Positions 55,474-64,000 of a DNA stretch of 64,000 nucleotides are shown here, one piece after another. The stretch covers positions 55,534-119,533 of the forward strand of contig NZ_CAXUNP010000006.1 in NCBI RefSeq assembly GCF_964252635.1, in the 5' to 3' direction. This stretch comes from Jatrophihabitans sp964252635. Its GTDB lineage: Bacteria; Actinomycetota; Actinomycetes; Mycobacteriales; Jatrophihabitantaceae. Below the pieces are notes generated by a model. The model was not told the DNA's origin. It worked only from the letters and a program-made list of their open reading frames with translations, and did not search any database. The stretch's first letter is position 1. Every line of letters begins with the position of its first letter. The position numbers were made by a program, and so were the translations under genes.

Positions 55474-57047
55474 GCGACACACTCACCCCGGTGCGGTTCG
55501 TCCGCACTCTGTGGCGGCGCCTGACGTCGATGCGCACGGCGCTGATCCTGCTGTTCCTGCTCGCCCTCGGCGCGGTGCCCGGATCCCTGCTGCCGCAGCG
55601 CCCGCTCAACCCCGGCAAGACCTCGAGCTACATCAAGGACCACGGCTCCTGGGGGCGGTTCCTCGACGCCATCGGCATGTTCGACGTGTTCGGCTCGCCC
55701 TGGTTCGCGGCCATCTACCTGCTCCTGTTCATCTCGCTGGTCGGCTGCCTAATCCCGCGTATCCGCGTGCACGCCCGCGCGATGGCCCGCAAACCGCTGC
55801 CCGCGCCGCGCAACCTGTCGCGGCTGCCGGAGTCCGGGTCGTTCGCCGTCGCCGACGCGCCCTCGACGTACGCCACCTCCGCCCGGGCCGCCCTGGGCCG
55901 GCGCTGGCGGGTGACCGAGCGGGCCGAGGACGGCGGCGCCGTCACGCTGTCGGCCGAGAAGGGCTACAGCCGCGAGACCGGCAACCTGGTCTTCCACGTC
56001 GCGCTGCTCGTCGCCCTGGTGCTGATCGCCGTCGGCCGCCTCTACACCTACGAGGGGCTGGTGATCGTCCGCCAGGGCCAGGGCTTCTGCAGCACCGCGG
56101 GCAACTACGACACCTGGAAGCCTGGACGCTTCGCTGCCGAGGGCAAGGTGAGACCGGCGCCGTTCTGCATCGACGACGTGCGGAAGTTCACGGCGACCTA
56201 CTCCTCCGCCGGAGAGCCGCGTGAGTTCGCAGCCGACGTGGCCTACCACGACAACGGCGAGTCGGGGCCGACGAAGAAGGACACGATCAAGGTCAACCAT
56301 CCGCTGCGGCTCGACGGCGACCGCGTCTACCTCACCGGTCACGGCTACGCGCCGAAGATCACCGTGCGCATGCCGGACGGTCGCGTGATCACCGACACCG
56401 AGGTGTTCCTGCCGACGAACGCCGCCACGCTGTACTCCGAGGGCGTCTACAAGCTCGACGGCAACGGCTCGACCACCGACATCGGGATCTCGGGCTTCTT
56501 CGCCCCCACCCCGGTCGACGAGGGAAACGGCATCATCTCGTCGTCGTCGGCGCGAATCGACCATCCCATGCTGGGGGTCATGGTCTACCAGGGCAATCTG
56601 AACCACACCGGCTTGCCCGAGTCGGTCTACACGTTCGACAAGACGAAGATGAAGCAGATCGGCGCCAAGAACCTGGTCATCGGGCAGACCGCCAAGCTGC
56701 CCAACGGCGTGACGGTCACCTTCGACGGGTGGACGCCGTGGGTGAACCTGCAGGTCTCGCACGACCCCGCGCAGGGCTACCTGCTGTTCGCCGCGCTGGC
56801 CATGGTGCTGGGCCTCGCCGCCTCGCTCGGCGTGCGACGCAGGCGGGTCTGGCTGCGCATCAGGCCTGGCGACGTCGCGGCTACTGTGGTGAGTGTCGGC
56901 GGGCTCGCCCGTAGCGACTCGGGCAACTTCACCGGCGAGTTCGGCACGCTGCTCGAGCGGTTGCGTGAGGCCGGGACGACGACAGCGCCACGGGCCGAGT
57001 CCCGCGACGTGATCCACGCAGGCTCCACTGCGGCAGGGAAGGACTGA
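55470..57047 (+). CDS. resB: cytochrome c synthase subunit ResB/CcsB-type
   Basis: A 525-residue membrane protein. Three helices in the first 200 residues (RTALILLFLLALGAVPGSLL, AIYLLLFISLVGCLIPRI, LVFHVALLVALVLIAVGRLY), a large outside domain and a fourth helix near 445-465 (YLLFAALAMVLGLAASLGV). With CcsB/ResC it carries heme outward and attaches it to CXXCH of apocytochromes. Neighbours before and after are the matching System II genes. Confidence 0.92.
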   Translation: MSDTLTPVRFVRTLWRRLTSMRTALILLFLLALGAVPGSLLPQRPLNPGKTSSYIKDHGSWGRFLDAIGMFDVFGSPWFAAIYLLLFISLVGCLIPRIRVHARAMARKPLPAPRNLSRLPESGSFAVADAPSTYATSARAALGRRWRVTERAEDGGAVTLSAEKGYSRETGNLVFHVALLVALVLIAVGRLYTYEGLVIVRQGQGFCSTAGNYDTWKPGRFAAEGKVRPAPFCIDDVRKFTATYSSAGEPREFAADVAYHDNGESGPTKKDTIKVNHPLRLDGDRVYLTGHGYAPKITVRMPDGRVITDTEVFLPTNAATLYSEGVYKLDGNGSTTDIGISGFFAPTPVDEGNGIISSSSARIDHPMLGVMVYQGNLNHTGLPESVYTFDKTKMKQIGAKNLVIGQTAKLPNGVTVTFDGWTPWVNLQVSHDPAQGYLLFAALAMVLGLAASLGVRRRRVWLRIRPGDVAATVVSVGGLARSDSGNFTGEFGTLLERLREAGTTTAPRAESRDVIHAGSTAAGKD

Positions 57048-57049
57048 TC

Positions 57050-58123
57050 GTGGCTGGTATCGACGGCTCCATGGCCCATCTCTCGGACGGGCTGTTCACC
57101 ACGGCGATCGCGACGTACGCGCTGGCCATGGTCGGGTACACCGCCGAGTTCGCGTTCGGTCGCGTGGGACGGGCCGGCCGCACCGCTGCCGTCCCTGCCG
57201 CTGCCACCACGCGAGCGTCGTCGGCACCGGCTCGCGAGCTGGTCGGCGCCGGCGGCCCGACCGTGCCGGGGTCGCCGTCCACCTCATCGACCGCCTCGGT
57301 CGCCGACCGGTCGCAGCCGCCCGTGGCACCGGCCGGCCGCCGCCGGACGGCCGAGCGCATCGGGCGCTGGTCGGTCGTCGTCACCGTCATCGGCATGCTC
57401 ATCCACACCGGGTCGATCGCGGTGCGCGCCGGCGCTGTCGACGCCGTCCCGTGGTCGAACATGTACGAGTTCGCGTCGGTCGCCGGGCTCGTCGGCGTCG
57501 TCGCGTTCCTCGCCGTAATGTGGAAGGCGCCGCAGATCCGCTTCCTCGGCGGGTTCGTGCTGCTGCCCGTCATTCTCATGATGTTCCTGGCCGGCACGGT
57601 GCTGTACTCCAAGGCGCAGCCGCTGGTCCCGGCGCTGCAGTCGTACTGGCTGGCCATCCACGTGACGCTCGTGTCGGTGGCCGAGGGTGCGCTGATGACC
57701 TCTGCGGTGCTCACCGTGCTGTTCCTGCTGCGTTCGCGTTACGACAAGAAGGTCACCGAGCCCGGGTACCGGCCGGGGTCGGTGGGCACGCTCGCGTCTC
57801 GGCTGCCGGCCGCGGAGACGCTGGACAAGGCTGCGTACCGCGTCGTGGCGTTCTCCTTCCCGCTGTACACCGTTGCGATCATCTGCGGCGCCATCTGGGC
57901 CGAGGCGGCCTGGGGCCGGTACTGGGGCTGGGACCCGAAGGAGACCTGGGCGTTCATCGTCTGGGTCGTTTACGCCTGCTACCTGCACGCCCGCGCCACC
58001 GCCGGGTGGAAGGGCCGGGCTGCGGCCTGGGTCAACCTTGTCGGCTTCGGTGCGATCACGTTCAACTTCCTGATCGTCAACCTGGTCGTGTCGGGCCTGC
58101 ACTCCTACGCCGGCCTGTCCTGA
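57050..58123 (+). CDS. ccsB: cytochrome c biogenesis protein CcsB/ResC (CcsA family)
   Basis: A 357-residue membrane protein with about eight helices. The WWD-type heme-handling motif is WGRYWGWDPKETWAFIVWVV. Flanking His residues are in LIHTGSIAVR, WLAIHVTLVSVAEG and YACYLHARATAGW. A Pro/Ala-rich soluble stretch (about 35-95) follows the first helix. GTG start 2 bp after the resB stop. End of the cluster; a large hairpin follows. Confidence 0.94.
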   Translation: MAGIDGSMAHLSDGLFTTAIATYALAMVGYTAEFAFGRVGRAGRTAAVPAAATTRASSAPARELVGAGGPTVPGSPSTSSTASVADRSQPPVAPAGRRRTAERIGRWSVVVTVIGMLIHTGSIAVRAGAVDAVPWSNMYEFASVAGLVGVVAFLAVMWKAPQIRFLGGFVLLPVILMMFLAGTVLYSKAQPLVPALQSYWLAIHVTLVSVAEGALMTSAVLTVLFLLRSRYDKKVTEPGYRPGSVGTLASRLPAAETLDKAAYRVVAFSFPLYTVAIICGAIWAEAAWGRYWGWDPKETWAFIVWVVYACYLHARATAGWKGRAAAWVNLVGFGAITFNFLIVNLVVSGLHSYAGLS

Positions 58124-58131
58124 GACCTCTC

Positions 58132-58195
58132 CGCCTCCCCATCACCGTGGCCGCGTCCGGCGTGTGCCGGAGCAACCGCAGCGATGGGGAAGGCG
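58132..58195. terminator. bidirectional hairpin between convergent ccsB and GT39 genes
   Basis: CGCCTCCCCATC (58132-58143) pairs with GATGGGGAAGGCG (58183-58195) with one bulge. A nested perfect hairpin, TCCGGC-GTGT-GCCGGA, lies at 58156-58171. It lies between two convergent genes. Confidence 0.6.
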
Positions 58196-58205
58196 AGGGT
58201 GACGA

Positions 58206-60437
58206 TCAGGACGACGTCGTCAGGTCGTAGACGGTGGTGCCGCCGACGGTCCTGGCCGTGAAGGTCTTGGCCACCCACTGCTGGATCGCGTACGCCGTCG
58301 AGCCGCTCGCCGACGTCGAGCCGATGAAGCCCTGCCCGTCCGCCACGTAGTAGTGGACCTTCCCGGCCGCGACCAGCTTCTGGAACTGCGCAAGTGTAAT
58401 CGCGTTGTCGGTGCCGTTGTAACCGCCGAGCGACATGACCGACTCGCCCGTCGCCAGCTCGAGAGACGCAGCCTCGTTGTCGCTCGTCGTGGCGGCTGCC
58501 CACGTGTAGCGGGACGCGTCGGCCTTGAGCGCAGTGGTGAGCGCCGAGCTGACGGTGCTGGCGCCACCGAGGCCGCCCATGCCGCCGCCCATCCGGCCGA
58601 AACCGGTCGGGCGGTTGCCGCCGCCGGGGAAGCCGCCGGTGGTCGAACCACCCGTTGTCCCGCCGTTGGTGCCGTTAGTGCCGCGGTTGGTGCCGGTAGT
58701 GCCGCCGGGAGCGCCGGGGAAACCGCCGGTGCCCGTGCGGGTGCCCCCGCCCGTGCCGGTGCCGTTCTGTCGCCCGGGGAACCCGCCGCGGGCTGCGCCG
58801 CCTCCGGTGCCGCCGGGTCCGCCGCGCCCGCCGCCGAATCCGCCCGTGCTCGCCGGGCCGGCCGTCGGCAACGCGCCGGTGTGGGCGGTCGACGCGGTCT
58901 GCACGGCGTACGCCGTCGGCGCGACGAGCAGGGTCAGCGCCACCAGCGGGGCCACGAGCCACGCCCGGGCCAGCTGCCGCACGAGCACGGTGACGACCGC
59001 ACCCGCACCGGCGAGCAGCACGATCCAGCGCAGCTCCGGATGCCACGACGCCCGGCCGAGCAGGACGTAGGTCCACCAAGCGGTGGCGGCGATCAGCGCG
59101 GCCAGCGTCCACCGGGCGACCCCGTTGTCCTCGCCGCGCCGGCGCCACAGCTCGAGCACACCCATCCCGACCAGCGCCGCGATGCCCGGAGCGAGCGCCA
59201 CCGTGTAGTAGGCGTGGATGATGCCGCTGGCGAAGCTCAGCACGATGCCCGTGACGAGCAGCCAACCGCCCCAGACGATCAGTGAGGCCCGCAGTGCGTC
59301 GGTGCGCGGCCGTCGCCACGTCGCCCAGGCCAGCGCCACGATCGCGATCAGCGCGGCCGGGATCAGCCAGCTGACCTGCGCGCCCATCTCGGTGCCGAAC
59401 AGCCGCGTCAGCCCGGTCTCGCCGGAGGAGAAGCCGCCGCCCGTCGTCGCGCCGCCGCGTCCGCCGACCGCTCCGTTGTTGTCCGAACCGGTCAGCCGGC
59501 CGACGCCGTTGTAGCCGAAGACCAGCTCGAGGATCGAATTGTTCGTCGACCCGCCGATGTAGGGACGCGAGCCGGCCGGCCACAGCTCGACCAGCGCGAC
59601 CCACCACCCCGCCGACACGACGAGCGCGACGAGGCCGGCGAGCAGGTGCAGCATTCGCGCTCGGATGGTTGTCGGTGCCGCGACCAGGTAGGCGACGGCG
59701 AAGCCGGGCACGACCAGCAGGCCCTGCAACATCTTGGTCAGGAAGGCCAGCCCGATCAGCGCGCCGACGAGCACGATCCAGCGCAGCCGCGCCGCTTCGA
59801 TGGCCCGCACGGTCGCGTACCCGGCTGCGGTCATGAGCAGGACGAGCAGCGCGTCCGGGTTGTCGAACCGGAACATCAGCGCCGCGACCGGTGTGGTGGC
59901 GAGCGCCGCGCCCGCCAGCAGGCCGGCGGTCGGGCCGCTGACCCGCTTGACGGCCGCGTAGAGCAGGGCGACCGCCGCCACCCCTTCGAGGGCCTGCGGC
60001 GCCAGCACCGCCCACGAGTTGGTGCCGAACAGCTTGACGGAGAGGTCCATGACCCACAGCGACGCGGGCGGCTTGTCGACGGTGATGAAGTTCGACTGGT
60101 CCAGCGAACCGAACAGGAACGCCTTCCAGCTCTTGCTGCCCGCCTGCGCCGCGGCCGCGTAGAACTGATTCGCCCAGCCCGACACCGACAGGTTGACGAG
60201 GTAGAGCAGCGCGGTGCCGACGAGCAGGCCGCCGAACAGCGCGCGGTCCCTCGTCGGGTGCGTCCGCTGCGCGGTCGCGCCCGTCCCGTCCGGGTCGGTC
60301 CCCCTCGGGTGCGGCCCGTCGAGGGGCGCGTTGCCGGTCGAGTGGTGGGTCGTACTGCGCCACTCGTCGCGTGCGGCGCCGCTCGACGGAGGGGGCTGGG
60401 ACGGGACGGGCTGGGCGGACGGGTGGGTCGTGGTCAT
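58206..60437 (-). CDS. ArnT/PMT-type (GT39-like) membrane glycosyltransferase
   Basis: A 743-residue polyprenol-phosphate-sugar-dependent glycosyltransferase. The catalytic first outside loop has NFITVDKPPASLWVMDLSVK, followed by about ten helices (AGLLAGAALATTPVAALMFR, FDNPDALLVLLMTAAGYATV). A Gly/Thr/Arg-rich low-complexity stretch (about 540-635) leads to an outside domain ending GGTTVYDLTTSS. The acceptor is unknown. It starts directly after the stop of its upstream paralogue (TAG at 60438-60440, ATG at 60437) and shares its domain plan, so a tandem duplication. Confidence 0.88.
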   Translation of the reverse strand: MTTTHPSAQPVPSQPPPSSGAARDEWRSTTHHSTGNAPLDGPHPRGTDPDGTGATAQRTHPTRDRALFGGLLVGTALLYLVNLSVSGWANQFYAAAAQAGSKSWKAFLFGSLDQSNFITVDKPPASLWVMDLSVKLFGTNSWAVLAPQALEGVAAVALLYAAVKRVSGPTAGLLAGAALATTPVAALMFRFDNPDALLVLLMTAAGYATVRAIEAARLRWIVLVGALIGLAFLTKMLQGLLVVPGFAVAYLVAAPTTIRARMLHLLAGLVALVVSAGWWVALVELWPAGSRPYIGGSTNNSILELVFGYNGVGRLTGSDNNGAVGGRGGATTGGGFSSGETGLTRLFGTEMGAQVSWLIPAALIAIVALAWATWRRPRTDALRASLIVWGGWLLVTGIVLSFASGIIHAYYTVALAPGIAALVGMGVLELWRRRGEDNGVARWTLAALIAATAWWTYVLLGRASWHPELRWIVLLAGAGAVVTVLVRQLARAWLVAPLVALTLLVAPTAYAVQTASTAHTGALPTAGPASTGGFGGGRGGPGGTGGGAARGGFPGRQNGTGTGGGTRTGTGGFPGAPGGTTGTNRGTNGTNGGTTGGSTTGGFPGGGNRPTGFGRMGGGMGGLGGASTVSSALTTALKADASRYTWAAATTSDNEAASLELATGESVMSLGGYNGTDNAITLAQFQKLVAAGKVHYYVADGQGFIGSTSASGSTAYAIQQWVAKTFTARTVGGTTVYDLTTSS

Positions 60438-62615
60438 CTACTTCGCCTTCGCGGTCAGGTCGTAGACGGTCGTGCCGCTCACGGTCTTGGCTGTGTAATG
60501 GGACACGACCCAGGAGGAGATCGCACTGCCGGTGCCACCGCCCCGGCCGCCGCCGAACCCACCGCCGCTGACGAAGTAGTGGATCTTGCCTTCGGCGACG
60601 TACTTTTGGAACTGCGCGAGGGTCGGGGTGGCGTCCGAGCCGCTGAACCCGCCGATGGCCATGACGGCCTTCCCGGAGGCCAGCTCGAGCGGGCCGGCGC
60701 TCTGCGAGCCGATCGTGGCCGCCGACCAGGTGTTCGACGTCTTCTTCAGCAGCGCGACGAGGGCCGAGTTGGCGCTCTGGCCGCCCCCGAACCCACCGGC
60801 GCCACGGGTGGTGCCGGACGGACGGTCGCCGGACGTGCCGGTCGGAGCGCTACCCGAGCCGCCGGTACCCGAGCCGCCGGTACCCGAGCCGCCAGTACCC
60901 GAGCCGCCAGTACCCGAGCCTCTGGTACCCGAGCCTCTGGTACCCGAGCCGCTGGTACCCGAGCCGCTGGTTCCGCCCGGGGCGCCGGGGAAGCCGCCGG
61001 TACCGCCCGGCGCGGAGCCACTGCCACCGGGGAATCCGCCCATGGGGAAGCCGCCGGTGCGGCCCTCGCCCGTGCGGCCGAATCCGCCTCGGGCACCCGT
61101 ACCTCCCGGGCCGCCGCGTGCGCCGCCGCCGAATGCCGACCCGGTCGACGGACCGGCGGACGGGGTCGAGCCCTGCTGTGGCGTCGTCGCGGCGTCCACC
61201 GCGTAGGCCGCGGAACCACCGCCCAGGGCCACGATCCCGACCACTGCGGCCGCCGCCGCCAGGCCCCGGCGGGCGCGACCAGGCGGGATCAACAACGCGC
61301 CGGCCGCCAGGATCGCGGCGATCAGTACCACCCAGCGCACCCACGGGTTCCAGTCCGGCGCGCGGTCGAGCAGCCGGAAGCTCCAGATGCCGGTGACGAG
61401 CGCGCCCACGGCCAGGCCGACGCGAGCCGCCTGCTGCGCCCGTGCCCGCCACAGCGTCACGGCGCCGATGGCGACGACGGCGGCGATCGCCGGGGCGAGC
61501 TCGACGCTGTAGTAGGTGTGGATGATGCCGTCGGCGTAGCTGAGCACGCCGCCGGTGACGAGCACCCAGCCGCCCCAGAGGATCAGCGCGGCGAGCAGCC
61601 GGTCGGTGCGCCCGACCCGTCGGGTGACGACGGCGGTCGCGAGCACGGCGACGAGCGCTGTCGGCAGCAGCCAGGCGATCTGGCCGCCGTTGAGGTTGTT
61701 GAACAGCCGACCGACGCCCGCCGTGCCGCTGAAGCCGCCGCCACCGCCACCGCCGGGCCCGCCACCGGACGAGCCGGTGATGCGGGAGACCCCGTTGTAG
61801 CCGAACGCCAGTCCGAGCGCGGTGTTGTTGCCCGAGCCGCCGATGTACGGCCGCGACGACGCGGGCGTCAGGTCGACGGCCAGCACCCACCAGCCGGCGC
61901 CGACCACGATGGCGACGCCCGCGGCGAGCAGCTGCAGCACACGCCTCCACCAGGTCCCCGGCACGCACACCAGGAAGGCAAGCGCCAGGGCGGGCAGCAC
62001 CGTGAACGGCTGCAGGCCCTTGGCCAGGAAGGACAAGCCCATGACGAGCCCGGCGATCACGAGCCACCGCGTCGACCCGTGCTCGATCGCACGGACCGTG
62101 CAGTAGGCGGCGAGCACGATGAGCAGGGTCATCAACGCGTCGGGGTTGTTGAACCGGAACATCAGCGCGGCAACCGGGGTGACGGCGAGCAGCAGCCCGG
62201 CCAGCAATCCGGCGCCGTGGCCGAACCACCGCCTGACCGCCGCGTACAGCAGCCAGACGGCCAGCACTCCCTCAACAGCCTGCGGGGCGAGCATCGACCA
62301 GGAGTTGAACCCGAAGATCCGTCCGGAGATCTCCATCGGCCACAGCGAGGCCGGCGGCTTGTCGACGGTGATGAAGTTCGACGAGTCGAACGAGCCGAAG
62401 AAGAACGCCTTCCAGCTCTTGGTGCCGGCCTGGACGGCGGCGGCGTAGAAGTCGTTGGCGTTGCCGGAGGCGCCGAGGTTCCACAGGTAGAGCACCGCGG
62501 TGCCGGCGAGCAGCGCGGCGAGCGAGGCGTGTTCGCGGTGGGCCCACCACCACGGGCGGGGCCGGACGGGCTCGGGCGGCACGACGACGTCGGGTCGGTA
62601 GGACACCGTGCTCAT
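60438..62615 (-). CDS. ArnT/PMT-type (GT39-like) membrane glycosyltransferase, paralogue
   Basis: A 725-residue enzyme with the same plan as the next gene. NFITVDKPPASLWPMEISGR lies in the catalytic loop, helices follow (AGLLAGLLLAVTPVAALMFR, FNNPDALMTLLIVLAAYCTV), then a Gly/Ser/Thr-rich segment with eight five-residue repeats of GSGTG/GSGTR type. The C-terminal domain ends GTTVYDLTAKAK. The donor is probably a polyprenol-phosphate sugar made by the GT2 protein encoded just upstream; the ATG overlaps that gene's stop (ATGA). Acceptor unknown. Confidence 0.88.
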   Translation of the reverse strand: MSTVSYRPDVVVPPEPVRPRPWWWAHREHASLAALLAGTAVLYLWNLGASGNANDFYAAAVQAGTKSWKAFFFGSFDSSNFITVDKPPASLWPMEISGRIFGFNSWSMLAPQAVEGVLAVWLLYAAVRRWFGHGAGLLAGLLLAVTPVAALMFRFNNPDALMTLLIVLAAYCTVRAIEHGSTRWLVIAGLVMGLSFLAKGLQPFTVLPALALAFLVCVPGTWWRRVLQLLAAGVAIVVGAGWWVLAVDLTPASSRPYIGGSGNNTALGLAFGYNGVSRITGSSGGGPGGGGGGGFSGTAGVGRLFNNLNGGQIAWLLPTALVAVLATAVVTRRVGRTDRLLAALILWGGWVLVTGGVLSYADGIIHTYYSVELAPAIAAVVAIGAVTLWRARAQQAARVGLAVGALVTGIWSFRLLDRAPDWNPWVRWVVLIAAILAAGALLIPPGRARRGLAAAAAVVGIVALGGGSAAYAVDAATTPQQGSTPSAGPSTGSAFGGGARGGPGGTGARGGFGRTGEGRTGGFPMGGFPGGSGSAPGGTGGFPGAPGGTSGSGTSGSGTRGSGTRGSGTGGSGTGGSGTGGSGTGGSGSAPTGTSGDRPSGTTRGAGGFGGGQSANSALVALLKKTSNTWSAATIGSQSAGPLELASGKAVMAIGGFSGSDATPTLAQFQKYVAEGKIHYFVSGGGFGGGRGGGTGSAISSWVVSHYTAKTVSGTTVYDLTAKAK
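60851..60970. repeat. eight 15-bp tandem repeats inside glycosyltransferase gene
   Basis: Units of TACCCGAGCC plus five variable bases start every 15 bp from 60851. Each encodes a five-residue GSGT(G/R/S) repeat in the linker before the C-terminal domain. Copy number may vary between strains. Confidence 0.9.
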
Positions 62616-63922
62616 CGGGTCACCTCCGTCGAGACGCGCGACTTCCGGCGCCCGGACACGCGTCGTCCGAACACCCAGTGCCGCAGCAGCACGAAGCGCA
62701 GGGCGGTGGCCACCAGGTTCGCGGCGACGAGCACCACGACCTCGACCCAGCGGGCCGGGTGGGCGGACAAGGCGGTGAGCAGCCACAGCGAGCCGCTCGT
62801 CAACGCCAGGCCCAGACCGAAGACCACGAGGCCCTGCACCTGGTGCCGGCCGTGCCCGCTGCCGCGCACCCCGAAGGTGTAGCGGCGGTTCGCGGCGGTG
62901 TTCGCGATTGCCGTGATCAGCAACGCGAGCAGGTTCGCGCCCTGCGCACCCAGCGCCCCGCGCAGCAGCACGAACAGCAGCAGGTAGGCCAGCGTCGACA
63001 GCACGCCGATCACGCCGAAGCGCAGCGCCTGCACGGTGAACCCCGCCCCGGTGCCCGGGTCGGCCCGCGGCGCGGAATGGTCGCGCCCGACGGCCTGGCG
63101 CACGTCGCTGAGGGGCAGGTCTCCGCGCAGCAGCGCCCGCCCGACGCGGACGATGCCGCGCAGGTCGTCGCGGGCGGTGGTGCCGATGTCGACGCGGCTG
63201 TCCGGGTCGTCGGTCCAGTCGACCGGCACCTCGGCGATGCGCATGCCGCTGCGCTCGGCAAGCACGAGCAACTCGGTGTCCCAGAACCACGCGGTGTCCT
63301 GGACGTGGGGCAGCAGCAGTCGCGCCGCGTCGGCGCGCATGGCCTTGAAGCCGCACTGGGCGTCGCTGAACCCGGTGCGCAGCGTGGTGCGCAGCAGCAG
63401 GTTGTACCCGCGCGAGATCAGCTCGCGTTTCGGGCCGCGGACGACGCGTGACGTGCGCGAGAGTCGGCTGCCGATCGCGACGTCGCTGTGCCCGGACAGC
63501 AGCGGGGCGACGAGCGGCAGCAGGGCCGCGAGGTCGGTGGACAGGTCGACGTCCATGTAGGCGACCACCCGCGCCGTCGAGACGGCCCACACGCTGTTCA
63601 GGGCGCGACCGCGGCCCTTGGCGTCGAGGTGGACGGCCCGGACGCCGGGTGTCGAGTGCACCAGCCGCTGCGCGACGTCCCAGGTGGTGTCGGTGCTGGC
63701 GTTGTCGGCGATGGTGATCACGGCCTCGAACGGGAACCGCGTGCGCAGGTATTCGTGCAGCCGCAGCACGCTCGGCTCGAGGTCGACCTCCTCGTTGTGG
63801 ACGGGGACGACGATCTCGACGTCGACGACCGGGGCGTCGGGGACGCGCGGGTCGGGGCGGGCCGCCGGTCCTGATTCGTCGGCGTGGCCTTCGGCGCTCG
63901 GAGCGGAGCGGAGGGCGGTCAT
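62612..63922 (-). CDS. GT2 polyprenol-phosphate sugar synthase fused to GtrA domain
   Basis: A 436-residue two-domain protein. The GT-A domain (about 30-265) has VEIVVPVHNEEVDLEPSVLR, the metal-binding DVDLSTD in VAYMDVDLSTDLAALLP, and QCGFKAMRADAARLLLPHV, like DPM1-type transferases that load a sugar onto polyprenol phosphate. The C-terminal GtrA domain (about 295-415) has four helices (GVIGVLSTLAYLLLFVLLRG, FVLLRHWVFGRR) and may flip the lipid-linked sugar. The ATG at 63922 is chosen from AGGGA 6 nt upstream; longer in-frame starts exist at 63946 and 63958. It heads the operon with the two GT39-like genes. Confidence 0.88.
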   Translation of the reverse strand: MTALRSAPSAEGHADESGPAARPDPRVPDAPVVDVEIVVPVHNEEVDLEPSVLRLHEYLRTRFPFEAVITIADNASTDTTWDVAQRLVHSTPGVRAVHLDAKGRGRALNSVWAVSTARVVAYMDVDLSTDLAALLPLVAPLLSGHSDVAIGSRLSRTSRVVRGPKRELISRGYNLLLRTTLRTGFSDAQCGFKAMRADAARLLLPHVQDTAWFWDTELLVLAERSGMRIAEVPVDWTDDPDSRVDIGTTARDDLRGIVRVGRALLRGDLPLSDVRQAVGRDHSAPRADPGTGAGFTVQALRFGVIGVLSTLAYLLLFVLLRGALGAQGANLLALLITAIANTAANRRYTFGVRGSGHGRHQVQGLVVFGLGLALTSGSLWLLTALSAHPARWVEVVVLVAANLVATALRFVLLRHWVFGRRVSGRRKSRVSTEVTR

Positions 63923-64000
63923 GGTCTTTCCCTTCACGGACTGCATGGGTGGGGTCATCGGGAGGTGGCGGGTTCGAGGCGCAGGGCCAGGGCGGGGCAG

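Noticed and set aside
60851..60970. CRISPR or intergenic repeat
   Set aside because: The 15-bp repeats are in frame inside a gene and encode a GSGTG-type linker.
59646..62882. 1078-codon plus-strand open frame across the two glycosyltransferase genes
   Set aside because: Arg/Gly/Ala-rich antisense shadow of two genes with clear membrane and catalytic motifs; no start signals.

Overview
This window is high-GC actinomycete chromosome. The evidence is a mycothiol glycosyltransferase (mshA), a SenX3-RegX3 phosphate two-component system, a BldC/excisionase-type regulator next to the tiny basic ribosomal-type protein bS22/AURKAIP1, a BldN-like ECF sigma factor, and a Rex-HemA-HemC-HemD-HemB-HemL block. 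From murB (22.6 kb) to ccsB (58.1 kb) the gene order follows the Mycobacterium tuberculosis Rv0482-Rv0529 segment as I remember it: murB, SDR, mshA, YbjN, gpm1, senX3-regX3, Rv0495c, ppx, Rv0498, proC, Rv0500A/B, galE2, plsC-like, serB1-like, glutaredoxin, hemACDB, hemL, gpm-like, TlpA, ccdA, resB, ccsA. The Rex and BldN-like genes are shared with Streptomyces rather than Mycobacterium. I cannot assign a genus.

Regions. 0-5.7 kb: DUF4232 lipoprotein, a 51-residue lysine-rich protein, a thiolase and a secreted lectin/FN3/sorbosone-dehydrogenase-like enzyme. 5.7-11.5 kb: a xylo-oligosaccharide locus, with a divergent ROK repressor next to secreted GH3 and GH8 enzymes and operator-like palindromes between them. 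11.5 kb: a 10-N assembly gap in C-rich DNA. 11.7-15.4 kb: UPF0303 protein, an ice-binding DUF3494 protein with a sortase motif, and an ECF sigma factor with a membrane partner. 15.5-20.66 kb: a degenerate integrated island at tRNA-Lys(UUU) with a 109-bp terminal duplication. It holds a broken tyrosine integrase, a damaged DUF433/DUF5615 pair, and a visibly less GC-rich, translationally coupled three-gene cassette whose first gene looks like TIGR04255. This cassette is the best candidate here for an undescribed system.

20.8-29.6 kb: GNAT, methyltransferase, murB, SDR, mshA-ybjN, MFS-TetR, gpmA. 29.6-37.6 kb: phoU/senX3/regX3 (with a PHO-box-like element and a chain of two mini-ORFs), Rv0495c-like, ppx, sugar isomerase, proline dehydrogenase, proC, BldC-like regulator, bS22. 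37.6-43 kb: epimerase, acyltransferase, HAD phosphatase, DUF5667 protein and BldN-like sigma factor. 43-53 kb: glutaredoxin, rex and heme synthesis genes; rex, hemA, hemC and hemD are joined by 4-bp overlaps. 53-58 kb: phosphatase and System II cytochrome c maturation (TlpA, CcdA, ResB, CcsB). 58.2-63.9 kb: a leftward operon of a GT2-GtrA protein and two paralogous ArnT/PMT-like glycosyltransferases.

A recurrent signal is TANNNT followed by 6-7 nt and then ATG/GTG, seen at 14 genes on both strands. It suggests that leaderless transcripts are common here, and it helped choose several starts. Family names come from recognising motifs by eye; no search was run.
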